This document shows positions 12,597-21,916 of a stretch of 64,000 nt of DNA, in pieces. The position numbers and the translations under genes are program-made. Numbering within the stretch: the stretch's first letter is position 1; every line of letters begins with the position of its first letter. Source of the DNA: Chloroflexota bacterium (GTDB taxonomy: Bacteria > Chloroflexota > Anaerolineae > Aggregatilineales > Phototrophicaceae); contig WTGF01000111.1 in assembly GCA_011525385.1 (NCBI GenBank), positions 1 to 64,000 on the forward strand, given 5' to 3'. Below the pieces are notes generated by a model. The model saw only the letters and a list, made by a program, of their open reading frames with translations. It searched no databases and was not told where the DNA came from.

Positions 12597-13420
12597 TGCC
12601 TACCCCCGGCCTGGTCGATACACACTGCCATCTCAATTTCCGCGCCTATGCGGATGACCTGGACGCGGTCATGAAACGCGCTTCCGATGCCGGGGTTCGT
12701 CAGGTAATCGTTCCAGCGATCGACCTCGACAGTTGCTGCGAGGCGCTTGCGCTGGCACGAGCATATGCGGGCCTCTACTGCGCGCTGGGGATTCATCCCA
12801 ATAGCAGCAATGACGCCGATCCCGCTTGTATCGAGCGAATACGAGACTGGTCTCAACGGGACGAAGCAGTCGCGATAGGCGAAATCGGCCTCGATTATTA
12901 TTGGGACAAAAGCCCGAAGCCTGTGCAAATCAAGTGGTTCGAGATGCAACTTGAATTGGCGGCGGAACGAGGCTTGCCCGTCATCATCCACAATCGTGAA
13001 GCCAGTAATGACGTGCTGGAGATACTTGCGTCCTGGGCGCCCAGCCTGAGCCCGGATCTGCGGGATCGCCCGGGCGTCCTGCATTCGTTCTCCGGCGACA
13101 AAGCGCAAGCCGAGCGCGCCTTGGCGCTGGGGTTCTACCTGGGATTCACCGGTCCGCTCACCTTCAAAAAGGCGGGGGAATTGCGTGACATCGCGAAGTC
13201 CGCCCCGCGTGATCGACTGCTGATCGAGACGGATGGTCCCTTCCTGACGCCGCAGCCCTACCGCGGGAAGCGCAACGAACCGGCTTATCTGCCACACATC
13301 AACGAGAAACTGGCTGAACTGCATGGCGTTTCCCCGATCGAAATGGGGCGTCAAGTATCCGCAAACGCCGCAAAGCTATTTTCGCTGTCATTGCCGCCGG
13401 ACAAGACAGCCCTCAATTGA
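12596..13420 (+). CDS. TatD-family metal-dependent hydrolase (DNase)
   Basis: About 274 residues of the amidohydrolase TIM-barrel type. Metal-binding residues of the family are visible: HCH in LVDTHCHLNF, E in GEIGLDYYWD, H in VIIHNREA, H in GVLHSFSG, and D in IETDGPFL. TatD proteins are 3'-5' exonucleases or deoxyribonucleases tied to DNA damage responses. The start overlaps the gmd stop (TGATG); GTG 12593 is an equal alternative. The place inside a sugar-nucleotide operon has no obvious functional meaning. Confidence 0.9.
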
Positions 13421-13480
13421 CCTCGGATTCCGCTAAACATTGGTACACTGTGATCATGTACGTGATTGACGGAGTCTGAC

Positions 13481-14434
13481 TTGGCGGAGATCTCGGTTAT
13501 CATCGTCAATTGGAATGTGCGCGATCTGTTGGACAAATGTCTGGCCAGCTTGTTTGAAGCGCAAGATGCAGCCGACCGCGGCGACGGGAAAAGACCCCCG
13601 CTGGAAATCATCGTTGTCGATTGCAACAGTCAGGACGGCAGCGTCGCTATGGTGCGCGAGCGATACCCGAGGGTTAAGCTGCTGCCGCAATGCGAGAACG
13701 TCGGCTTCACGCGCGGCAACAATCTGGGTATGGAAGCGGCGGCGGCTGATACATTTTTGCTGCTCAATCCCGACACGGAAGTCCTCAAAGACAGCCTGAT
13801 TACAATGCTAAGATACCTGCAGCAGCAGCCCGGCACAGGCATTCTGGGGCCGCATACGCTCAATACCGACGGCAGCCATCAGTCCACGCGCCGGCGCTTT
13901 CCAACGCTGATGACCGGCATATTCGAGAGCACGTGGCTATCCGTTTTGGCGCCTTCTGGCGTATTCGACAGCTACTTCATGCGCGATACGGAGGACGACG
14001 AGATATTGGAAGCCGACTGGGTGCAAGGATCGGCCTTGATGTTGCGGCGAGCGGTCTACCAGGAGATCGGCGGCCTCGATGAAGGATTTGTCATGTACTC
14101 CGAAGAACTGGACTTTTGCAAACGCGCCAAAGACGCAGGCTGGAAAGTGATGTACCACGGAGGCGCCAAGATACGGCATCATGGCGGCAAGAGCAGCGAG
14201 CAAGTTGCTGCCTTCAAGCAGATTCAGTTTCATAGCAGCAAACTGCGTTACTTCCGCAAGCATCACGGTTACGGGCATTATGCATTGCTGCGCGCGCTGC
14301 TGCTGGCGCAATTCTGTTGGCAACTGGTTTTGGAACTCGGCAAAGCCTGCATAGGACACAAAGTCGCGCTGCGCCGCCAGCGCATCAAGACTTACTGGCA
14401 AGTTCTGCGGGATGGCTTGAAAGCGGAGCTATGA
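13481..14434 (+). CDS. Family 2 glycosyltransferase
   Basis: A GT-A fold enzyme of the rhamnosyltransferase-like group. EISVIIVNWNVRDLLDKCL starts the nucleotide-sugar domain; LLLNPDTEV contains the DxD metal site, and ALMLRRAVYQEIGGLDEGF plus MYSEELDFCKRAKDAGW are the acceptor-side marks. TTG 13481 has GGAG six bases upstream; TTG 13466 is the other choice. It is followed with a four-base overlap (ATGA) by the family 4 enzyme. It probably transfers a sugar, perhaps the deoxymannose made by the genes just upstream, to a lipid-linked glycan. Confidence 0.87.
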   Translation: MAEISVIIVNWNVRDLLDKCLASLFEAQDAADRGDGKRPPLEIIVVDCNSQDGSVAMVRERYPRVKLLPQCENVGFTRGNNLGMEAAAADTFLLLNPDTEVLKDSLITMLRYLQQQPGTGILGPHTLNTDGSHQSTRRRFPTLMTGIFESTWLSVLAPSGVFDSYFMRDTEDDEILEADWVQGSALMLRRAVYQEIGGLDEGFVMYSEELDFCKRAKDAGWKVMYHGGAKIRHHGGKSSEQVAAFKQIQFHSSKLRYFRKHHGYGHYALLRALLLAQFCWQLVLELGKACIGHKVALRRQRIKTYWQVLRDGLKAEL

Positions 14435-15591
14435 AAATTGGGCTAATCAGTGGCGAATTCCCGCCGATGCCCGGGGGCGTCGGACATTATTCGCGGATTC
14501 TCGGGGAGCGAATGCAGGCGCAAGGTCATTCTGTGCGCGTGCTCAGCAGAAGCGGATCCAATTGTGATGAATTGGAAATCACGGGCGTATCGGGCTGGGG
14601 ATTGAAGCAGGTCCTGAAGATCAAAGCCTGGGCTGAGGATCACGAGCTTGACGTCATCAATGTGCAATTCCAAACCGCGGCCTATGATATGTCGCCCTGG
14701 ATCCACTTTCTGCCATCTTTGCTTGATCAGCCTATCGTAGCGACTTTTCACGATCTGCGTCATCCCTATCTCTTTCCGAAGGCCGGTCGCCTGCGCGACT
14801 GGATCGTGATGCATCTGGCCGGGAGCGCCGACGGCGTGATAGCCACAAATCCCGAAGATGAGAAAAAGCTGGCTCGCGCGCCCATGCGCGCGATCATTCC
14901 CATCGGCAGCAATATCCTCTGCGAAGCCGCGTCCGCTGAGTCGACAGCGCGCTGGCGCGAGGAACTGTCCCTCAGCGATTCGACGACTTTGATCGGTCAT
15001 TTTGGATTCGTCCAAGCGATCAAGGGCATCGACTTGCTGGTTGAGGCCTTGGCGGAACTGCGCGGGAATGGCCACGATGTGCGGCTGCTTTTCATCGGCG
15101 GGGGGCGCAATGCGGTCAATGCCGACGCGGGCGAAAGCTACCGCGAGAGCCTTGAAGATCGAATCAGGGAATATGGGCTGGGCGATGTCGTTCGCTGGAC
15201 CGGTTTCTTGCCGGAGGCCGAGGTGGCCGCTTGCCTGCAGGCGGTCGATATTGTTACATTGCCCTATCTCGATGGCGCTTCCTACCGGCGCGGCAGCCTG
15301 ATGGCGGCCATCAATTACGGCTGCGCTATTGTGACAACTCAACCGAGGGTCGAACATGAAAGTTTCATTCACGGAGAGAACATCTGGTTGATTGATCGAG
15401 GATCGGCGACGGCAATCAGCGATGCGATCATTCAGCTGATTCAGAATCCGCAGACCGTCAATCATTTGCGGGACGGGGCGCGACAACTTCGGCTTCGATT
15501 CGATTGGGATGTCATCGCGCGCGATACGCTGGCCTTCTTCGAAGAAGTGCTGCGCACGACGGGACACCGCCTGGCACGAGAGGACGACTGA
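14431..15591 (+). CDS. Family 4 glycosyltransferase
   Basis: A 386-residue GT-B enzyme. The N-terminus MKIGLISGEFPPMPGGVGHYS has the glycine-rich acceptor loop; the C-terminal half has IGHFGFVQAIKGIDLLVEAL and LPYLDGASYRRGSLMAAI, where an ordinary GT4 would show an EX7E motif; here that site is less typical. The ATG shares bases with the stop of the family 2 gene, and GGAG lies just upstream. Part of the surface-polysaccharide operon. Confidence 0.87.
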   Translation: MKIGLISGEFPPMPGGVGHYSRILGERMQAQGHSVRVLSRSGSNCDELEITGVSGWGLKQVLKIKAWAEDHELDVINVQFQTAAYDMSPWIHFLPSLLDQPIVATFHDLRHPYLFPKAGRLRDWIVMHLAGSADGVIATNPEDEKKLARAPMRAIIPIGSNILCEAASAESTARWREELSLSDSTTLIGHFGFVQAIKGIDLLVEALAELRGNGHDVRLLFIGGGRNAVNADAGESYRESLEDRIREYGLGDVVRWTGFLPEAEVAACLQAVDIVTLPYLDGASYRRGSLMAAINYGCAIVTTQPRVEHESFIHGENIWLIDRGSATAISDAIIQLIQNPQTVNHLRDGARQLRLRFDWDVIARDTLAFFEEVLRTTGHRLAREDD

Positions 15592-15595
15592 CCTC

Positions 15596-17833
15596 ATGCG
15601 CCCCCTTTGGCGGTACTCGCGCGATCCAGACACGCTCGCGCTGGCTTGCCTGGCGATGCTATGGCTGTTCTTTTTTTGGCGCCTGTTCACGCCGATAGCC
15701 GCCGACCAGGCCTCCCTCGCCAAAGGCGACTTCTCGGCTCAGTTTGTGGCCTTTGCCGGATACCAGTATCAGCGCCTGTCGCAAGGGGAAATACCGCTTT
15801 GGAATCCCTACAATAACGGCGGCCTGCCTTTTATCGGGGATACACAAGCGGCGGTCTTTTATCCGCCGCGCTGGATAACGATCGCCCTCAGCTCCCTGGC
15901 AGGGGGATGGAGTTATAACGCGCTGCAACTGGAAATGACCGCCCATGTGCTGATTTACAGCCTGCTGATGTACCTTTTTCTGCGGCGACTCACCCTTGGG
16001 CGCCAGCTTAGTTCGCTGGCGGCCCTGGCAGGCGCGATAGTCGTCGCCTACGGCGGCTACACCGGCAGCTATCCGCCCTTGCAGCTCGCGATCCTGGAAG
16101 CGGCAATCTGGTTTCCGCTGGCTTGTCTCGGGATTCTGGAAGCGACTCGGTCAAGAGAACTTTCATATCCCTATCTCGCCCTGGCCGGCTTCGCGCTAGG
16201 CATGTCCTGGCTTGCAGGTCATCCGCAAACGAGCTGGTTCATGACCTATGTTCTTTGCGCGTACTTTGCCTATCGCAGCTACCGACAGAAAATCGGCCCG
16301 CGCGCCTTCCTGCTTGGCGGCGTTAGTTTTGGACTGGTGGCCTTCAGCGTCGGCGCCGTCACACTGCTTCCCGGTATCGAGTATCTGCTGCATACGTCGC
16401 GCGCGGGCTTGGGTTTCGAGCAAAAGGGAAACGGATTCCCCATCCAAGACATGGCGCAAATTGTATTTCCCGGCTCGGTCAGCCTATGGTCTCCCCTTTA
16501 CATTGGCTTGCCCTCTCTATTCTTCATCGCCGTAGCCCTGGGCCGCAATGCCGGGGAAAGTCGCTTCTGGCTCGCTGTAGCGTCGATAGGGCTGATTCTG
16601 AGTCTCGGAGCGAACAGTCCCTTCTATCACCTTGCATACAACCTCGTTCCAGGCGCCCGCTTTTTCCGTGGACAAGAACGCGCGGCGTTCGTGGTCGCGA
16701 ACAGTCTGGCGATAGCGGTCGGTTTTGGCGTGGTCGCCGCCGGCAATTGGAGCAACCATTTCCATCGGCAGCGCGCCCTGCGCTGGTGGCGCAACTTCGT
16801 CGCGCTTGTCATTGCGGTCGCCTTCGGGGCCTTTGTCTTGTGGATGGGCGAGGGTCCCCGCTGGAGCCCCCTGTTCAACATCGCGTCTCGCAGCGCTGTG
16901 ATTATGGCTCTCAGCGCGCCCGTGCTATTCGCTTTCGCAAGACGGCCGCATCAGTCCATTGTGGGAATCGCATTAATCGCGCTAATCACCTTGGACCTAT
17001 TTTCAGTAAGCCAGGACCATCCGGGCACTTACGACCCGATACCCTATGCCAGCCAATTGGCTATGGCGCCTCCCCCGCTCCTACAAACAGTGATGAATGA
17101 GCCTGACGCCGGCCAGCCATTCCGGGTCGATGGATTCCGTGGATTGGGGGGAAACTTTGGCAGTCTGTACGGCTTGATGGATATGCGCGGGATTAGTCCG
17201 CTCTTTTTGGAGGGTCCATACCAAATCATCCACCGAGATTATGTGAACAACCCTTTAGCGTGGGAATTATTCGCGGTCAAATTCGTCTATAGCGGGTCGG
17301 AGACCCTGTCAGTGCCCTCGACTGTGGTGGCCACGGGAAACGATAGCGAAGGCGCGGTCTACGCGCATCTGCTTGACGACCCGCGCCCCTTCGTCCATCT
17401 GGTAAACCATGCCGATGTGGTCGACAGCGACGGCTTCGCCCGGGCCTTGATGGACGACCCGCGCTACGATGTGCGCAGCAAAGTTGTTTTGCACAGCGCG
17501 CCTAACCTGGATCTGCCCAATAACGGCACAGTCGGAACCGCTACAGTCAAATCCTACCAGGAGGAAGAAATCGTCATCGAAGTGGACAGCGCCGACAATG
17601 CCATACTTTCGATTGCCCAGCCTCATTACGTGGGATGGACCGCGCAACTGAACGGCCGGCCGGCCGAGATCCTGCGCGCCTATGGCGGTTTGAGCGCTGT
17701 GGAGATCCCGGCCGGTCAAGTTTCACTGCAATTGCGCTACAATCCGCTGAGTTATGCGATTGGCTTGGTCGTGAGCGGGTTCGCCTGGCTGGGCCTCGCT
17801 CTGCTCGCCATTGTCAAATTGCTCCGGAGGTAA
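15596..17833 (+). CDS. YfhO-like polytopic membrane protein
   Basis: About 745 residues with roughly a dozen hydrophobic segments and a soluble C-terminal domain (after about residue 480) ending in one more membrane helix. The early loop IPLWNPYNNGGLPFIGDTQ and YPPRW match the YfhO family, large membrane proteins implicated in glycosylating surface polymers. The C-terminal part contains a beta-sandwich-like segment (HYVGWTAQLNGRPAEILRA) common in this family. ATG 15596 follows the previous gene by four bases. The donor and acceptor are unknown. Confidence 0.75.
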   Translation: MRPLWRYSRDPDTLALACLAMLWLFFFWRLFTPIAADQASLAKGDFSAQFVAFAGYQYQRLSQGEIPLWNPYNNGGLPFIGDTQAAVFYPPRWITIALSSLAGGWSYNALQLEMTAHVLIYSLLMYLFLRRLTLGRQLSSLAALAGAIVVAYGGYTGSYPPLQLAILEAAIWFPLACLGILEATRSRELSYPYLALAGFALGMSWLAGHPQTSWFMTYVLCAYFAYRSYRQKIGPRAFLLGGVSFGLVAFSVGAVTLLPGIEYLLHTSRAGLGFEQKGNGFPIQDMAQIVFPGSVSLWSPLYIGLPSLFFIAVALGRNAGESRFWLAVASIGLILSLGANSPFYHLAYNLVPGARFFRGQERAAFVVANSLAIAVGFGVVAAGNWSNHFHRQRALRWWRNFVALVIAVAFGAFVLWMGEGPRWSPLFNIASRSAVIMALSAPVLFAFARRPHQSIVGIALIALITLDLFSVSQDHPGTYDPIPYASQLAMAPPPLLQTVMNEPDAGQPFRVDGFRGLGGNFGSLYGLMDMRGISPLFLEGPYQIIHRDYVNNPLAWELFAVKFVYSGSETLSVPSTVVATGNDSEGAVYAHLLDDPRPFVHLVNHADVVDSDGFARALMDDPRYDVRSKVVLHSAPNLDLPNNGTVGTATVKSYQEEEIVIEVDSADNAILSIAQPHYVGWTAQLNGRPAEILRAYGGLSAVEIPAGQVSLQLRYNPLSYAIGLVVSGFAWLGLALLAIVKLLRR

Positions 17834-17836
17834 ACA

Positions 17837-19309
17837 TTGGCGTCTGTCAACGCTCTGCAAATCTGGATCAGTCAGGTCAAAAGCCGCCGCTATTGGACCG
17901 CGGTCGGATTCGCCATAGGCGCGCTGGCGACATTGATTGGCTTCATGATCGCCCTTGCGGGACCCTTCCTGACGCTGGCGGCGATATTCGGCATATTGGC
18001 GGGTCTTTATGTCATGACCGATATCCGCGTCGCGCTCTACGCCATCATTGTCACATTGCTACTGTTGCCATTTGGCGTATTCCCGGTCAAGATCGCGATT
18101 ACGCCCACCCTGCTGGATTTAGCGATGGGCGGATTCTTACTGGTGTATTTGTTGCAGTGGATGACTGGCCGGCGAGGAGGTCTGCGCCTGACGCCTGTGC
18201 ATGCCTTCGTCGCCGTTTACGTCATGTGGCTGATATTCACTTTCGCCCTGGGCTTGCGACATGCCATGCCCACACCGGCAAATATCCGGCAATTTGCGGA
18301 AACCCTGCTTAGCATCGGCATGGTCTTCATCTTGTCGGATCTGCTGCGCGATCCGAGAACTTTGAGACGCCTGGTCCTGGTGATTGTTCTGACAATCGGT
18401 TTACAAGCCCTGATCGCCATTGCGCTCTTGGTCGCGCCCGATACCATCGCCGAAGCCTTGTTGGTTCGGCTCTCGCGAATCGGATATCCGGATGGCGGCG
18501 TCATCCGATACATTGAGGACAATCCGGCTTTCGGCGAAAGGGCCATCGGCACCTGGGTCGATCCCAACGCGCTCGGAGGCATCCTGGCGGCCGCGTCTCT
18601 CATGATTGCCCCACAGATCGTCTCCAGAATGCCCGTCATTTCACGGCGCTGGTTGACTTTCGCTATCTTTGGGGCGGTAGCGCTGGCATTGTATTTGACC
18701 TCGTCGCGCGCATCGCTGCTGGCCTTGGCCTGCGGTCTGCTATTCATCGCTCTAATCCGCTATCGCCGAATGCTGCCTGTTCTGCTCATAGGCGCGGTCG
18801 CCTTCATTTTGCTGCCTCAAACACAAGGTTACCTGGATCGATTGCTTCAGGCATTCCAGGGCGCCGATTTGGCTACACAGATGCGGATTGGAGAATGGAC
18901 CGATTCGCTCACGCTAATCGGGCGATATCCCTTGGTCGGCGTTGGCTTTACCGGAACGCCTGAAATCGATATCTATACCGATGTCGCCAACATGTACTTG
19001 ATCATGGCAAACCAAATTGGGCTAACAGGCGTCGCGATCTTTCTGTCCACCATGGCCGCGGTTTTCATTTATGGCCATGTGGCCTGGCGGCAGGCCAAGG
19101 ACCAGCCAGACTTCACAGCGATTCATCTTGGCTACCACGCTGCCCTGCTCACGGCGCTTGTAAATGCCGTCGCTGATCTATACTTTTTCCGACTCGACTT
19201 TCAGTCTTCAATTACCTGGTTCTGGCTCGTCGTCGCCCTGTGCCTGGCGAGTTCGCGGCTGGCGCTGGAAAGGAGCTCGGGGGTAACAGAAGCAAGCGCA
19301 AGCAAGTAA
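17837..19309 (+). CDS. O-antigen ligase/polymerase-like membrane protein
   Basis: About 490 residues with 10-12 membrane helices. The long central loop ending GTWVDPNALGGILAAA and the later segment IGRYPLVGVGFTGTPEID, a Wzy_C-type loop, fit the WaaL/Wzy superfamily that joins or polymerises lipid-linked glycans. It starts with TTG 17837, seven bases after GGAGG, directly behind the YfhO-like gene, and closes the cluster begun by the GDP-sugar genes. The last residues (EASASK) come from a short sequence also seen near 5748. Confidence 0.8.
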   Translation: MASVNALQIWISQVKSRRYWTAVGFAIGALATLIGFMIALAGPFLTLAAIFGILAGLYVMTDIRVALYAIIVTLLLLPFGVFPVKIAITPTLLDLAMGGFLLVYLLQWMTGRRGGLRLTPVHAFVAVYVMWLIFTFALGLRHAMPTPANIRQFAETLLSIGMVFILSDLLRDPRTLRRLVLVIVLTIGLQALIAIALLVAPDTIAEALLVRLSRIGYPDGGVIRYIEDNPAFGERAIGTWVDPNALGGILAAASLMIAPQIVSRMPVISRRWLTFAIFGAVALALYLTSSRASLLALACGLLFIALIRYRRMLPVLLIGAVAFILLPQTQGYLDRLLQAFQGADLATQMRIGEWTDSLTLIGRYPLVGVGFTGTPEIDIYTDVANMYLIMANQIGLTGVAIFLSTMAAVFIYGHVAWRQAKDQPDFTAIHLGYHAALLTALVNAVADLYFFRLDFQSSITWFWLVVALCLASSRLALERSSGVTEASASK

Positions 19310-19645
19310 TGAGAATGGGGAATTGCTGTTTTCTAGCCCTCACCCCCCGGTCCCCTCTCCCACAAGGGGAGAGGGGGAGCGGACAGTTTTCATCAGACGT
19401 GATCTCGCCACAAAACCTGAGATTATTTCGGTGATTTTCGGGCGACCTGGTAGGTCGCCCCTACAATTCGTTACTTTTTTGAGAATTTGCGTTACTTTAA
19501 TTGGTTTTACTGAGAAGACGGTTTAAGCAATCCGCCATTGCATTAGCCATCCAGTTGCCATAAAATGCCGGACGACAACTGAATGATAGCTTTCCGCTTC
19601 GCGCAATTGTCGTCGCGAGGCTGCGATCCGAGGAAAGGAACCTGC
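19310..19645. repeat. Repeat-rich intergenic region before rpsF
   Basis: Contains a CCCCTCTCCC...GGGGAGAGGGGGAG hairpin repeat (about 19337-19381) and the hairpin GGGCGACCT-GGT-AGGTCGCCC (19440-19460) followed by CCTACAATTCGTT. A candidate rpsF promoter is TTGCAT (19538-19543), a 17-base spacer and TAAAAT (19561-19566). No gene is supported. Confidence 0.6.
19538..19566 (+). promoter_or_regulatory. Candidate promoter for rpsF-rpsR
   Basis: TTGCAT and TAAAAT with a 17-base spacer, about 80 bases before the rpsF ATG. Confidence 0.35.
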
Positions 19646-19966
19646 ATGAGAGACTATGAGCTCACGTTCATCGTGCGCACCCTCGCCACTGACGAAGAAG
19701 TCAACCAAGCCATTGATCAAGTCATAAGTTATATCGAACAGGGCAATAACGGGGCGGTTAACAGCGTCGACCGCAAGCTCTTTGGGCGGCGTCGCCTGGC
19801 CTATCAAATTGACGGTCAGCGAGAGGGACACTACGTCGTAGTGAAAGCCGCTATCAAGGCCGAACATATCAACGAATTAGAAACCGAACTTAAGCTCTTT
19901 GATCCGGTGCTGCGCTATTTGCTGGTTCGCGACGAGAGCAAAAAAGCGGAGGCTAAAGCGCAATAA
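19646..19966 (+). CDS. rpsF: Ribosomal protein bS6
   Basis: A 106-residue small-subunit protein. MRDYELTFIVRTLATDEEV at the start, KLFGRRRLAYQIDGQREGHYV in the middle and LFDPVLRYLLVRDE near the end are typical. AGGAAAGGAA (19631-19640) gives a strong ribosome site for ATG 19646. In most bacteria ssb sits between rpsF and rpsR; here the next gene is rpsR, after 81 bases. Confidence 0.96.
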   Translation: MRDYELTFIVRTLATDEEVNQAIDQVISYIEQGNNGAVNSVDRKLFGRRRLAYQIDGQREGHYVVVKAAIKAEHINELETELKLFDPVLRYLLVRDESKKAEAKAQ

Positions 19967-20047
19967 AATGGATCTGGTCTTGAGATCGCAGGGACAAGCC
20001 CTTGATCAGCCAATTGAAACGAAATCTAGCGAAAGAGACAACCAACT

Positions 20048-20365
20048 GTGAGCGAGCAGCGACCAAGCAACAGAAATGCAAGCGCCTCGGGTCAAGGCCA
20101 ACAACGTCGTGGCGGATTTCGACGCGGCGGTTTTTCGCGCGGCCGTCCCAGGGGGAGACGGCGTCGGGGCAAGACCACCTATTGCCCGAAGGGCAAATGC
20201 TTTGACTACAAGGACCTGGACACCATTTCGCGCTATGTCAGCGAAAGCGGCAAGATAAAACCGCGGCGCCAGACCGGCAATTGCTCGCGCTGCCAACGCG
20301 AGCTGGCGCGAGAAATCAAACGCGCGCGCCACCTGGCCCTGCTGCCCTATGTCGTGGCCGACTAG
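20048..20365 (+). CDS. rpsR: Ribosomal protein bS18 (zinc-type)
   Basis: The last 60 residues are S18: [19 protein letters not shown], then [19 protein letters not shown] and [10 protein letters not shown]. Four cysteines in two pairs (C-x4-C and C-x2-C) make this the metal-binding version. The first 42 residues are a long Arg/Gly-rich tail, longer than usual for S18. Translation begins with GTG 20048; no strong ribosome site is seen, so coupling to rpsF is likely. Confidence 0.95.
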   Translation: MSEQRPSNRNASASGQGQQRRGGFRRGGFSRGRPRGRRRRGKTTYCPKGKCFDYKDLDTISRYVSESGKIKPRRQTGNCSRCQRELAREIKRARHLALLPYVVAD

Positions 20366-20457
20366 CTGGCTATTCGCAGCAGGCATCGGGGTTCCTAGCG
20401 AGCAGCGCTACGACGTCAATTGCCAAATGGACACCAGGTTGAGGAGTTAGCACTCTA

Positions 20458-21786
20458 ATGTCGAAGAAGACCCAGACGACGGGCGTGCCGAAGCGTCGGC
20501 GACGCCGGGCGGCTTCTACAGCCGCCATCGACAGCGATGCCGCGCAAAACCAGGCCGATACCGACTACAAGAGTCGAGCGGAAAGAGAAGAGCAGATGCA
20601 ACGGCTCGCAATCCGGGCCGTCGCCGGAATCGTCGCGATCCTGGCTGTTGTAGTTGCCATTGCCTTTGCAGTTGAGCAACTCTTCATCCCCAGTCAAGTG
20701 CTCGCGGTTGTGAATGGCGAAAACATCACCGTGCGGCAGTTCCGCGAAGAATACAACCTGGAACGTAGCCGCTTGCGCTTGCAACTCAACCAGATCCAGA
20801 ATTCCGGATTCGATTTACAACAACTTGCGCAACAGGAGCCGTACAGAACCTGGATCAACGAAGTCAACGTCCCGGATCAGTTGGGATTGCGCGTGATCAA
20901 CGATATGGTGGACGATCGTCTGGTGGCGCAGGAGGCATCTGCCCGCAACATCTCCGTCAATGACGAGGCCGTAGAAAAGGAAATCCAAGATTTCTTTGGC
21001 TTTGACCCCACCGCCGCCGCATTGATCGGCGCCGATCCAACGGAAACACCCGAAGCGACCATCACGCCAACACCCTTCGTTTCGCCGACGCCAACCGCCA
21101 TTCCAACGATTACCGCCACGCCTACCCCGGGTGAGGCAGGCGAATCCGCGGAAGAAGCCGACCCAACTGTGACACCGCAACCCACCGTTGTTGAAGCGAC
21201 ATTAAGCGCCGAGGACATGCGCGAGAACTTCCAAGAAAACCAGGAAGATTATCGCTCGTACCTGTCGATTAACGGCATCGCAGATGAAACCATCGACGCC
21301 TTCTTCGAGCGAATGGCTTTGGAAGCGCTTTTGGCGGAGGATCTGGTTGGCGCGGAAGGCATGCTGCTTTATGCTGACGTGCGGCATATCCTGGTTGAAA
21401 CTGAAGCAGAGGCCGAATCGGCTCTGGGGGCATTGCGCGACGGCGAGTCCTTCGCCGATTTAGCGCGCGCCATATCCACCGATCCGGGCAGCGGCGCGCG
21501 CGGCGGCGAGTTGGGCGAGACCTTTGTCGGCAATTATGTGCCGGAGTTTCGCAAAGCCATCGAAGATGCCGAAATCGGAGAACTTGTCGGGCCGGTTCAA
21601 AGTGAGTTCGGATATCATATACTGCAAGTTCGCAGCAAAGACGAACGCGCTGGCGAAGAATTTTCCGGGCAATTGGAACGGGCAAAGCAACGGGAATTGG
21701 AACTCTTCGTCGAAAACTTGCGCGAGCAAAAAGCCGACCAGTACGAGATACATGACACCTGGTTGAATTACATTCCTCGCGGCTAG
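20458..21786 (+). CDS. Membrane-anchored parvulin-type peptidyl-prolyl isomerase
   Basis: A 442-residue PrsA/SurA-like foldase. A basic cytoplasmic start is followed by one membrane helix (about 48-70), a SurA_N-like helical region (VLAVVNGENITVRQFREEY), a Pro/Thr-rich linker (about 194-226), and the parvulin domain (about 305-395: VRHILVETEAEAESAL, FADLARAISTDPGSGARGGELG, FGYHILQV). It should help exported proteins fold outside the membrane. GAGGAG stands 11 bases before the ATG. A strong terminator follows. The linker repeats TPTP-like units, so length variation between strains is likely. Confidence 0.9.
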   Translation: MSKKTQTTGVPKRRRRRAASTAAIDSDAAQNQADTDYKSRAEREEQMQRLAIRAVAGIVAILAVVVAIAFAVEQLFIPSQVLAVVNGENITVRQFREEYNLERSRLRLQLNQIQNSGFDLQQLAQQEPYRTWINEVNVPDQLGLRVINDMVDDRLVAQEASARNISVNDEAVEKEIQDFFGFDPTAAALIGADPTETPEATITPTPFVSPTPTAIPTITATPTPGEAGESAEEADPTVTPQPTVVEATLSAEDMRENFQENQEDYRSYLSINGIADETIDAFFERMALEALLAEDLVGAEGMLLYADVRHILVETEAEAESALGALRDGESFADLARAISTDPGSGARGGELGETFVGNYVPEFRKAIEDAEIGELVGPVQSEFGYHILQVRSKDERAGEEFSGQLERAKQRELELFVENLREQKADQYEIHDTWLNYIPRG

Positions 21787-21826
21787 GATTTGTCCCCTTC
21801 ACAACGCGATATTGCATCTATGCGTA

Positions 21827-21855
21827 AAAAGCAGAGAACAGAGTTCTCTGCTTTT
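21827..21855 (+). terminator. Rho-independent terminator after the PPIase gene
   Basis: A 13-bp perfect stem (AAAAGCAGAGAAC / GTTCTCTGCTTTT) with a 3-base AGA loop, ending in four T. It lies 40 bases after the PPIase stop and before the promoter of the FHA operon. Confidence 0.8.
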
Positions 21856-21904
21856 GCATTACCGGGTCATCCGAGACGAACTATTCCTAAACCGGTGGCT
21901 CGAC

Positions 21905-21910
21905 TATAAT
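21905..21910 (+). promoter_or_regulatory. -10 box directly upstream of the fhaA-like start
   Basis: A perfect TATAAT whose last base is six bases before the ATG at 21917. Transcription from it would begin at or next to the start codon, giving a leaderless message. No good -35 is visible. Confidence 0.45.
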
Positions 21911-21916
21911 TCGAGC

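Noticed and set aside
13417..13449. TTGACC...TACACT promoter before the family 2 glycosyltransferase
   Set aside because: The spacer is 21 bases, too long for a usual sigma-70 promoter.
14443..15723. A 426-codon open frame on the minus strand
   Set aside because: Antisense to the family 4 glycosyltransferase.
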